This document shows positions 45,464 to 55,510 of a DNA stretch of 64,000 nucleotides, piece after piece. How positions within the stretch are numbered: the stretch's first letter is position 1; every line of letters begins with the position of its first letter. The notes under the pieces are model-generated. The model was not told where the DNA came from. It saw nothing but the letters and a program-made list of their open reading frames with translations, and did no database searches. The DNA is from Avena insularis (taxonomy: Eukaryota > Streptophyta > Magnoliopsida > Poales > Poaceae): assembly GCA_023614405.1 (NCBI GenBank), contig CM042694.1:129957711-130021710 (forward strand), written 5' to 3'. The translations under genes were made by a program, and so were the position numbers.

Positions 45464-48222
45464 TTCTTTCTTTGCTTCTTATGCCTAACTTAAAGGCGTT
45501 AAAGAAAAGTACTTGTTGGGAGATAACCCAAGAGTTTTAGATGAGTCTTGGAAGTTATTACCTCTGTAATAACCTCTCCTTATCCTTTTTATTTGCTTTT
45601 TGTGCCAAGAGTAACCTCTAATGAGAGTGAAGTAATGATTGGGAAAGTTGCTGTCCTGAAACAGATTTCTGTGCTTCACCGTAAAAATTCGTGAGAGAGC
45701 TCTGTACGTCGGTTTGAGCTGTAAGTTTTTGTGCTTCTTCCCCAGGTTGTTATCTAACTTTCGTTAGTTCAACACTTTTTGATTTGAGCAATAGAAGGTC
45801 TTCTAAAAATTCGTCTTTACCTGCTGGTCTGTTTTGACAGATTTCTGCCATTTTCTACATTTGCTTCTTGTTAGTTCCTTCTGGAGTTCCTTTGGGGAAT
45901 TGAGCTTTTTGAGGGAAGTGCTACAGTAGCTAGTATTCTAATGGAAGTTTATTTGGTGTTAGAACTGAACCTTGAGACTTATTTATCTTAAGTGCACTAA
46001 TGTTGCTAATGAGATTGTGTGAAGTTTTGTATGAAGGAAAAATTTCAGGTGTATGGAAGGAATGAGTAATGAGATGAAGGATGGACTAAAGCTCAAGCTT
46101 GGGGATGCCACGCATGTCACCCCAAGAAATATCCAAGAAGTACAAGCGTCAAAGCTTGGGGATGCCCAAGGCATCCCCTTCTTCATCAATAAAAATTCCA
46201 GGTTTCTTCCAAACGCTTCATTTTTATCGTTTCATGCACATTTGTGTTTTTCTTGGAGCGTCTTCTTTTTCGTTTTTGTTTTGGTTTTTAGTTTGCTTGT
46301 TTTGCTTAGTTTTCTGAATAAATTGGTTGGACCCCCTCTTTCACACTCTAGTTTGCGAATAGTTTGGTTTGGTTTGGAAAAGAGTAGGAAAGTTCATGCT
46401 TATGTGGTAAAAAGAGCTCGTTTTTGACTGTGGCCTATGCTTTGTCATGCCATGCTTGATATTGTTTTGGCTTTATGCTTAGTATTCTTTGCTGTAGCAT
46501 GACTTGTTGTAAACAATTGAGATTGCTTAATGTGCCTTGTATGAATCTTGTGTTGTTTTAGCATATTAAAGCATAGTATAGTGGTATTCTCCTTTGATGC
46601 TTTATTTGGGTTGACTTGGCACATGCTCACACCATGTTATGACTATCCAAAGTCACCATAGCCTTTATGATCCTTTAGTTTTCAACTTGTAGTATCACTT
46701 TATGCTTTGATCAATGATGTTTTGTCGCTCTGCATGATTATGGCCATTATTGCTCTCTTAGTTTGTCGCTCCCAGTCTTTTGGTAGCCTCCACCACCAAG
46801 TATGAGTTCCACTCATGCATCCAACTCCCTAAACCAAGTTATTTCAAAGAGTCCACCATACCTACCTACTAGCTTATGCTATTCCAAGTATATTCATGCT
46901 TTTGTTTACCTTCCACTTGTTATGAGAAAACTAGTGACTAAAGCTCTCACGAACTTGATGGCACACTTTACTTTATTGACTCTAATAAACTTGAACCATT
47001 GTGTCTTCTATGTTGTATATGCTTGCACTTATTTGTTGGGAATTAGCAGAAAAATGCTTTCATGGGGAACGCTTTCAACATTGCACTTGGTACTTGTACC
47101 TAGTTGATATCATGCTCTTTTGTATATGGATGTCGTCGGTGTGAAATGAAAGGGGAGCTTTAAGTCCATGGAGTTATGTATATGTGTTAGAGAAAGCACT
47201 GGTAGCTAGTCTAATCCATGCTGACATGGTGGAAACCTGCAGCGTAACCATAATGAGCTGTCTATGAAGCATTCTTCTTATAAAAAAAGAGTCCTATATT
47301 GAGAAAAAATAGAAAAAGAAAAAAAAGATACTATAAAAAGAGGAAAGAGAGAAAAAAGCACCATATTCCCATGGTAAATAAGAAGAATGCTGAGATGCTT
47401 GTTGTCTGCTTGCCTTGTCATTTTGATATGGGGATTCTTCCGTATCATCGGGCAAGGGGTACCCCGTTGGCGGTTCTCAATGATACACATGTACTTACGA
47501 TGACAAGAACTTACCGGTGACTAAAATTGAGTAGCATGAGGATCGGCCCTCGTATACAAGGGACATGAGATTTCTGACTTATACTTCATCAAGCATATAC
47601 ACCATAGTTTGTTCACTTTAACCTTAATCACTTCAAGATGCTTATGGTAGGGGCAATGAGAGCTGAAAGCTTTAAGTATCATAATTTTTGGAAGCTCTTT
47701 ACGAGACTTGAATCCCTACTTCCTTTTTTACAAAAGGCCTTTCTTCCACCATTATATTGAGTCTCCACCTTCTATCTTTATGCACTACTTTGAGAGCATA
47801 GTGGCCATTCTTAGTTCTATGTGCATTGTCCCAAGACTAGTTGATTGATGCATACTTTGATATTGCTTGTTTGAAACTATTGTATCTAGTCACTCTTATG
47901 AACTTTGAAGGTGTCCTGTGCATTTATATTTGCTACTCTATTGAGGGACAAGCTGAATACTTTTATGCTATGTTTTCTTTATGTGAAACAAACAAACGTC
48001 TTGCAAAGCATTATTATTCATGAATCTTTTGTTTGTGCCTTTTCATGTTGCATCATAGTTTCTTTGCTTATTGCTAGAACTTTGTCTTTCATGTTATGAT
48101 TGAAGTACTATGATCCTAGATTTGAATGTTTTGCAAATACTTTGATCAAGTCTTTGATGGTGCATGTCACCTCAAAAATTATTTCTTTTTATCACTTACC
48201 TACTCGAGGACGAGCAGGAGTT
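45464..48222 (+). other. Long non-coding 3' region of E
   Basis: Homologous to the 3' regions of D and C on the other strand. It contains two AAGCTTGGGGATG copies (46095-46107 and 46152-46164), a purine-rich tract near 47280-47370 and a conserved block near 47395-47490. Short ORFs here are not conserved in frame. Confidence 0.65.
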
Positions 48223-48235
48223 AAGCTTTGGGATG
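48223..48235 (+). promoter_or_regulatory. Polypurine tract of E
   Basis: AAGCTTTGGGATG, one base before the 3' LTR. It differs at one base from the two internal copies. Confidence 0.75.
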
Positions 48236-48236
48236 T

Positions 48237-49862
48237 TGATACATTGCAAATGTATCTATAATTTTTGATGTTCCATGCTTGGTTTTATCCACTTTCTTGT
48301 GTTTTGTTCCAACTTTGGAATACTTTTCATATGATTTCTTGGACTAACCTATTAACAAGAGCCACAGTGCCAGCTGCCTGTTTTCTGCTGTTTTTGGTTC
48401 CAGGAAAGTCGGAAAATGAATATTCTCGGAATTGGACAGGACAAAAGCCAAAGTTCCTATTTTTCAGGAAGGGATCAAGTGCCAGAATACGAGACGGAGA
48501 AGGGCTAGGGATCCACCACACCACCTGGCCACGCGGCCAGGCCTGGACCGCGCCAGGGGTGGTGTGGCCGCTCCCGGCACCCCCTCGGCCTCTCCTTCCG
48601 CCTATAAGTTGCCCTCGGGACGAAAACCCTAAGTACCTGATCAAAAATCCACGAAAGAGTCTCAGAGTCACCATCTCATCCCTAGATTGGGAGGGATCTG
48701 AAGCTCTTCCCGGCACCCCACCAGAGAGGGGAATTCACCCTGGAGGCCTTCTTCATCACCATGCAAGCCTCCGATGTGATGCGTGATAGTTCATCCTTGG
48801 ACTATGGATCCATGTAGTAGTTAGATGGCTGGTTTCTCCTCCTTTGTGCTTTCATGTTTAGATCTTGTGAGCTCCGTTCATGATGAAGATCATCTATTTG
48901 TAATCCATACATGTTGTGTTTGCGGGGATCCGATGGATATTGAGATGCTATTTCAGATTGATTATTGATTCTATCATGTCTCTGTTATTTGAGATCTTGC
49001 ATGCTTTCCATTGTTAGTAGCTATCTTGGCCAAGTAGATGCTAGCAACTCCAAGGGTTAGTATTTATGCTCGGTAGTGGGTTCATGCCTCTAGTAATCTG
49101 GGAAAGTGACAGAAATCTCTAAGGTACTAGATGTGCTGTTGCTACTAGGGAGAAAACAACGATCCTTTGTCCATAGAACTATCGTATTGTTTACTTTACA
49201 TGCAGTTCGTAAAGCAATAATCTGTTGCTTGCAACTTAATACTGGAGGGGGTTCGAATGATAACCTGAAGGTGGAATATTAGTCATAGATGCAGTTGGAT
49301 GGCGATCTATGTATTATGTTGTAATGCCCAATCAAGTCTCAGAGGAGTCAAGATGATTAGTATATGCATGTATTGATTTCTCGGTGTTTGTCAATTGCCC
49401 CGCTGTAATTTGTTCACCCAGCATGTTATCTATCTAAGGAGAGCCACCTCTAGTGAACTATGGATCCCGGTCCTTGTCTTTTACATACAACCTACAATCT
49501 TTTACTGCTTTGTGTTTACTTTCTGCAAACTTTTACTTCTTTCCATTCGATACGTTTAATCCTTTGTTTTCCGCAAAACCCAGTGAGATTGACAACCTCA
49601 TCGCAAGTTGGGGACAAAGTTCTATGGTTGTGTTGTGCAGGTCTCCATGTTGCTACTAGCACCAGTAATGCGCCCTGCCAAAGCTCAGCTAGTAACACCT
49701 TTGGGGTGTTTCCTTGCTCCTACTAGTTCGATTAAACCCTGGTTTCATAACTGAGGGAAACTTCCTGCTGTGCTCATCATACCTTCCTCTTGGGGTTCCC
49801 AATGAGCTCTACATCAACACCGCCATCAAGCATTTTTCTGGGCGCCGTGCATTGAGCCATCA
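48237..49862 (+). repeat. 3' LTR of E
   Basis: 1626 bp, ending CATTGAGCCATCA and followed directly by the CTCAT duplication. Confidence 0.93.
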
Positions 49863-51541
49863 CTCATAAGAGCATCAAAATGGAGTTTGTGCTCACCTTG
49901 TAGGTTAGTGAAAAAAGTATCCAAAGCAATAACTTCTTCTTTCATTTTAAGACTGTCATGATCATCCATATCCAAAATTGTGTTAGTCTTAGGAAATGAA
50001 GAGCTAGAAGTTGATACCTCGGACCCTCTTGCCATTAGGCAAGTGGCGTTGTTGTTGATGACGTTCTCATTTGGCGAGTCGAAGAGAGATGAAGGAGTCG
50101 ATGTGGTGGCTATAGCAGCCACCTTGCGGGAACTATCATCATCCTCTTCATCTCCACTTGCAGAGGAGTATTCTTCTTGTGCAACTAAAACGATCTTGGG
50201 TTTCTTCTTGAAGGGGCCATTCTTCTTAATAAATGGCTTCTTCTTAGGTTCTTTAGATTTCTCTTTAAGAATGAGCCTGCCACCATTGTCTTCTCTATTT
50301 TGATACAAACACTCGGCTACAAAGTGCATTCTATCTCCACAGTTGTAGCAAGTTCTCAATCTTGGGCCACTTTCTCTTCTTCCATTTTACCCGTTCTTGC
50401 GCTCAAGTTCCGACTTGGCTTTGGCAGGGTCCTTCCAAAAGTTCCTTGCATAAAATGCCATGTACTCACCCTGAGCACGTTTGACTTCATCGGGGCAGTC
50501 CATGGATGCCCCCTCAAAAGCTCTTTCATCTTCCTCTTGCTCAACATCATTGGCTTTGAGAGCCACATTAACACCCTTTTGCATTCCAATGGCCCGAGCA
50601 CGGGCATCTTCAGCATTCTTTGCTGCCACTTTGAATGATGCCATTTCTTACATGACTTCATTGGATGTTATTTGATGGTAGTTATGTCTACCTTGCAAGC
50701 TCTTCAAGTCCATTGGCTCGAAAGGCATTAAGGCACTCACATATTTCCTTTTTATCCATGCATCATCAATGTGAGTGGCCCCATGCTTTCTAAATGTTGT
50801 TGCGATGCCCTTGAGTCTTCTATACATGTCCTCATGGTTTTCACCATCCAACATGTAGAATCCCTCAGCTTCATTACTAAGGGCATCATACCTGTTCCTT
50901 CTCATGCTTTCATTCCCAACAAAGAGATCTGTAAGAGCATCCCAAGCTTCTTTAGATGTGTTGATATGTTCAATGTGTGGCATGTCCTTGGGACCCACAC
51001 CCAGCTGTATCATGTGGAGAGCGGTGGCATTCAACTGGCTGGCCACAACTTCTCTTCTTGTTAGGTTGGTTTGATCTCCAATATGAAGACCCTCTTCAAT
51101 AATCCTCCAAAGTTCAATAGAGGAGCTGCAAACATGAGATTTCGTTAAGAATTGCCATTGATTGAAAGAGGATGCAGTGAGCTTGGGTGGATCACCCCTA
51201 TTGTTTATATGAGGATGAGGGATATGTGGGTCGGGGAAATATACGTGGCGAACCTCACTATATTCCTCCTTACCACTTCCCTTCTTGGAGGTGGAACCAT
51301 TAAGTTTTTCACCTTCCACATCATCATCCTTGGATCCGGTATTACCCTTTTCCTTAGATGATGGTGTGGCAGCCTCAGAGGAGGATGGAGATGGGGCTAT
51401 GGATGATGTAAGGCGAGCAATCATTTGATTCATCTCCTCCATCTTGGCCTCAAAGGATTTCAACAAGGTTGTTTCCAATGACTTGAGATCATCCATTGTG
51501 ACCTTATCGATAGCCTCATTCCCATCATCCTCGGTACCCAT
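49863..51541 (-). pseudogene. A2 gag, N-terminal part
   Basis: It starts MGTEDDGNEAIDKVTMDDLK. A Ser/Thr/Lys-rich region is followed by a UBN2-like gag domain (SKEAWDALTDLFVGNESMRR, FRKHGATHIDDAWIKRKYV) and a zinc knuckle CYNCGDRMHFVAEC. The reading frame continues to LHFDALMS, where E is inserted. Two in-frame TAA stops occur at 50648-50650 (Gln in relatives) and 50387-50389. The rest of gag is at 42770-41991. Confidence 0.92.
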
Positions 51542-51578
51542 ACTACTCTTAGGCGGTTAAGCCCGAATTAAGAGCCGG

Positions 51579-51591
51579 GGCTCTGATACCA
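51579..51591 (-). promoter_or_regulatory. Primer binding site of A2
   Basis: The minus strand reads TGGTATCAGAGCC, complementary to initiator tRNA-Met, two bases after the 5' LTR end. Confidence 0.92.
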
Positions 51592-51593
51592 AT

Positions 51594-52882
51594 TGAAATG
51601 GATCGTATGGGCACCTAGAGCGGGGGGGTGAATAGGTGCTACACCAAATTTTAATACTTTTTCAATTTTAGGCTTAGCAGAAAGGGTAAATTCTCTAGAT
51701 AAACTATTAGGTGGAATTTCCCTATATGCAAACCTATCTACTAGCGAGTAAAGAGCGAGTGGAAGAGGAACGGGTAAACCATAGTGAAGCACGCAGAGAC
51801 ACATGATTTGTTTGACCGCAGTTCCTTCCTTGTTAAGGGAAGTACGTCTGCGTTGGAGGGGTGGGCGGTACTAAGACCACCACGACACAATAGGCCTCAC
51901 CCTGTTCTCCGATGGATCCCGCCACCAAAGGCCTGATCCACCTTTCCACTATAGGTACCCTTCGAGGCGGGCACCAACGCCTTTACACAACTAGCGGGGC
52001 AACAACTCTACAAACAACTTGGAGGCTCCCGAAATGACAAGAAGCTGCCACAAGAACAAAGTTATCAAATACAATGAACAAGATCTAGGTATTGACAAGA
52101 ATACTAGATCAGGGATTTCTCCAGGTGAATGGAGAGGAGTTGAAGCGCTTGATTCGTGATGATGATGAACTTCTCCTCCTTCAATTCCCCCAAAGATCAA
52201 GACCTTCGGGTGGTTGAAGTGGGAGATCGAGAATGAGAGCTCTTGCACAATGTCTGGACAATTTCGAATGAATCAAGAGTTCTGAACGTTGGGAAAGAAG
52301 GGGTATTTATACCCCCTTCAGAAACCAGCCGTTGGACACTTTGGGGGCCGGATTATCCGGCCCAAGTGAGGGCCGTATTATCCGGCCTGGGGAAAACACT
52401 GCCCCAGACTCGGAATATCCGGCAGATAATCCGCCCCCTATCTGAGCATCACGCCGAGCTTGCCCTTGATCAACTTCGGGGCCGATTATCCGGTCCTATG
52501 TGAAGGCGAATTATCCGCCCGAGGAAAATCGCCCAGTTCGGATTTTCCGGGAGAAAATCCGACCGGATACCGAGCGATGCGCCTTGGTTCCCTTTGTTCA
52601 AAAACTAGGGGCCGGATTATCCGGTCCATGCGACAGCCGGATTATCCGGCCTGGGGAGGAAAAACCGCCCCAGTTCGGATTTTCCGGGAGAAAATCCGAC
52701 CGGGTACCGAGCAACGTGCCTTGGCTCTCTCTGAGCAATGAGGTAGGCCGGATTATCCGGCCCTTGGTGGGGCGGATAATACGCCCCCCTCAAAGCTTCC
52801 TGCACACTTAGCGCACATGAATAATCTCCACAGTATTGTTATCTAACACGCAAAACATAGGAAAACATGAAATGTTCTTTTA
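51594..52882 (-). repeat. 5' LTR of A2
   Basis: 1289 bp. It pairs with 33983-35263. Its outer end reads TTTTA where the 3' LTR reads TTTCA, and a few bases at the junction with A1 gag seem lost. The TATA box is at 52304-52311. Confidence 0.9.
52346..52790 (-). repeat. Cluster of CCGGATTATCCGG palindromes in A2 5' LTR
   Basis: Perfect copies lie at 52346-52362 and 52746-52762. Near-perfect ones lie near 52371, 52482, 52612, 52634 and 52771. The layout mirrors the 3' LTR. Some units have lost bases relative to the 3' LTR (for example near 52480-52530). Confidence 0.9.
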
Positions 52883-53696
52883 ATCGACTCCATCATCTCT
52901 CTTAGACTCGCCAAACGAGAATGTCATCAACAACAACGTCACTTGCCTTATGGCAAGAGGGTCTGAGGTATCAACTTCTAGTTCTTCATTTCCTAAGACT
53001 AACATAAATATGGATATGGATGATCATAATAGTCTTAAAATGAAAGAAGAAGTTATTGCTTTGGACAATTTTTTCACTAACTTGCAAGGTGAGCACAAAC
53101 TTCATTTTGATGCTCTTATGAGTCAACTTGCCCAAGCCAAAGATCTTCTTGAACAAAAGGGCAAAATTGAAAGAGAAGATGCCTTGGAGATAGCCTCTTT
53201 GAAGAATGCCTTGGAAGAAGAAGAGGAAGCTCGAGTATCTTTGGAAGAGAGACTCGAATCCATTGAGGAGTCACATGAAGAAGTCGTGGCTCAGCTCATC
53301 AAAGAACGTGACAATGCTCTTGCCAAGGTAAAGAAACTCAAGAAGGAAAAGATTGAATTTGGGGCTGCTCATGCCAGACTCTCGAAGAAGTTTGATAAAC
53401 TTGACATTGCCCACAAGACATTGGAGAGTGAACACTCTACTCGAAATGAGTCTCGTGACCAGCTCCAAACTCAATTGAGGAAGTATGATGTGCCCAACAC
53501 CTCCATCATCTTATGGAAAAGAAGAACTTGCAAAAGGATCTCAACACAAAGGTAAAGAAGTTCTAGATGAGATACTTAGCAAGCAAAGGACAAACAATGT
53601 AAAAGAGGGTCTTGGTTATATTCCCAAGACAAAGAACAAGAAGAACAACAAGAAGAAGAAGAGCAAGACTGCTCAACCAAAGACTAGCACCACTGA
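52883..53696 (+). pseudogene. A1 gag, second part, coiled coil
   Basis: It continues A1's gag across the A2 insertion (STPSSL, NENVINNN, MARGSEVSTSSSSFPKT). It then covers the DALMSQLAQ site that is intact here but split by E in A2, followed by the long charged coiled coil (LEERLESIEESHEEVVAQLI). A frameshift near 53500 moves to the frame of GLGYIPKTKNKKNNKKKK. The sequence stops at STTD where C begins. Confidence 0.88.
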
Positions 53697-55496
53697 TGTC
53701 TACGCACTTCTATTCTTGTAGACAGTTGTTGGGCCTCCAAGTGCAGAGGTTTGTAGAACAGCATCAAGTTTCCCTTAGGCCTCGTTTTGCCGGAGAGGAT
53801 TCAGGTATTTTCCTGAGTATTAGCACATGGGGATTGGGTGAAAACACTTGATTCACCCAATACTCTTCTTCACCCCAATCCCCTTGCCCATCTATCAGTT
53901 TTGTCTGTTTGGTACACATGTTTGATTTAGGGAAGGAGATGGAGGAGGTGCCAGATCGAACAACTCTTTTGGTGCCGAGACCGCAACATGCTGAGGAACA
54001 ACTAAAAACGCAAGGGGGTACTTGTGTGTCTGATCCACTTCAACCCGATGAGTTTCCAATGGATTTCTCGGGCTCAGCCCGTCCAAGCCTGACCTGCAAA
54101 ATGGTCCATGGAGGGTTTTTGAGAGTATTGAGTTGGCTGGGTAAATACACTACAAACCCACCAAAAACTCCTATGCAAAACGAGGCCTTAAGTGGATTAC
54201 CCAAGGTTTATCGAACTCAGGGAGGAAGTGGTCAAAGGTATCCCTCTCAAGCAACCCTGCAATCAAGATACAAGAAGTCTCTTGTGTCCCCAACACACCC
54301 AATACACTTGTCAGGTGTATAGGTGCACTAGTTCGGCGAAGAGATAGTAAAATACAAGTGGTATGGATAAAAGACAACGGTGCTAGAAAATAGCTTGATG
54401 GTGTGTGGTTGAGACTAAAGGCAAAAAGAAATAAAGATGGCAGCAAGCAAACATGTAAGAGATCTAGTTGCAAATGGTGTTTCAATGCTTAGAAACAAGG
54501 CCTAGGGATCATACTTTCACTAGTGAACACTCTCATATAAATATATTATCTTCATGATACTACTCTCCAGTTGGACACTCTAATCCATGGTAGGGCTATA
54601 ACATCACACCTCAAAGTAAGCCTTTCCCATCTAGATAACCCACACTGTCACCTTGAGCTCTAGATGGTTCCAACAAACACCACAATTTCATAGAGACATC
54701 TAACTCTAAATATAACTCATAACAAGTATTTGTAATCTCTAGCCTAAGTGCCACCATGGTGTGCACACTGTCATCTTCACACACATGGGGAGAGCAGAGA
54801 TCTAATAAAGCACTTGAGTAGCAAGGTAGATCTATAGATTACAAGCTCATGATCACAATATGATCATGCATAGAGAGAGAGATGAACACATAGCTACCGG
54901 TAGAACCCTTAGCGTCGAGGAAGAACTACTCCCTCATCATCATGGGAATCAGCAACGGCGATGGAGATGGTGGTTGAGATTGATGGAGATGGCTCCGGGG
55001 GCACTTCCTGTCCGTGAGTGCTTGAACAGACTTTCTGTCCCCAATCTCCCTTCGGTATTGACAACGTGGAACTTTTCGTGGATTTCTGATTGACGACTTA
55101 GGGTTTTTGCATCGGGAGACATCTTATAGGCGAAGAGGCAAGGTCGATGGGCGGCTAGGGGGCCCACACCACCTAGTGGTGCGGCCAGGGCTAGCCCGCG
55201 CCACCACATGGTGTGGCCGCCCTATGGCCCCTCTCTGTCTCATCTTCTGGCTGCATGAGTCTTCCGATAAAATATCGACTTTGGCTTTTGTCCGATCCAA
55301 TTCCGAGAATATTCATTTTTTGACTTTCCTGGAACCAAAAACAGCAGAAAACAGGCAACTGACACTGTGGCATCTTGTTAATAGGTTAGTGCAAGAAAGT
55401 GTATAAAAAGTACTCCAAAGTGTGGACAAAACATAAGAAAGTATATAAAACCAAGCTTGGAACATCAAAAATTATAGATACATTTGCAATGTATCA
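53697..55496 (-). repeat. 3' LTR of C, interrupted by a MITE
   Basis: On the minus strand it starts TGATACATTGCAAATGTATC at 55496 and ends GTAGACA at 53697. Without the 410-bp MITE (and one TTA) it is about 1387 bp, close to D's LTR. Confidence 0.88.
53778..54187. mobile_element. Harbinger-type MITE in C's 3' LTR, 410 bp
   Basis: The termini are GGCCTCGTTTTGC in inverted orientation at both ends. TTA is duplicated at 53775-53777 and 54188-54190. The corresponding LTR site in D (16761-16775, TTTCCCTTAAGTGG) is empty with a single TTA, which shows the exact insertion. It has no transposase. Confidence 0.92.
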
Positions 55497-55497
55497 A

Positions 55498-55510
55498 CAT
55501 CCCCAAGCTT
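55498..55510 (-). promoter_or_regulatory. Polypurine tract of C
   Basis: The minus strand reads AAGCTTGGGGATG one base before the 3' LTR. Identical copies lie at 57568-57580 and 57625-57637. Confidence 0.72.

Larger units (their letters stand above)
42771..49862 (+). mobile_element. Element E: complete non-autonomous retrotransposon, 7092 bp
   Basis: E is plus-strand with 5' LTR 42771-44384, a tRNA-Asp-type primer site 44395-44411, one intact ORF 44603-45463, a 2.8-kb non-coding 3' region, a polypurine tract 48223-48235, 3' LTR 48237-49862, and a perfect CTCAT duplication. It has no RT, integrase or RNase H. It shares the LTR tip and 3' region with C and D, but the downstream half of its LTR is different. 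It interrupts A2's gag. It must rely on enzymes from another element. Confidence 0.93.
33983..52882 (-). mobile_element. Element A2: near-complete Sirevirus (Maximus-like) Copia
   Basis: A2 is minus-strand: 5' LTR 51594-52882, primer site 51579-51591, gag 51541-41991 (split by E), protease/integrase 41985-40420, RT/RNase H 40033-38387, an extra ORF 37372-35834, a polypurine tract, and 3' LTR 33983-35263. Without E it is about 11.8 kb, the size of env-region Sireviruses. RNase H ends [20 protein letters not shown], characteristic of the SIRE/Maximus clade. It is inserted in A1's gag: A1 reads AAIATT before and STPSSL after. The right junction seems to have lost a few bases, so the duplication is imperfect. 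Confidence 0.92.
22764..53696 (+). mobile_element. Element A1: Sirevirus-type Copia, 5' half only
   Basis: A1 is plus-strand. Its 5' LTR is 22764-23952 and continues at 32498-32517. The primer site is 32520-32532. Gag runs 32570-33982 and continues at 52883-53696. The protein is co-linear with A2's gag. It hosts the BARE-like element (in its LTR) and A2 (in its gag). It stops at 53696 where C begins, so its pol and 3' LTR are absent. The flank before its LTR (AATAC, 22759-22763) lies in D's gag; the partner copy is lost. Confidence 0.85.

Noticed and set aside
46053..46427. 124-codon ORF in E's 3' region as a gene
   Set aside because: The frame is not kept in the homologous regions of C and D beyond a short stretch. 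The region behaves as non-coding.
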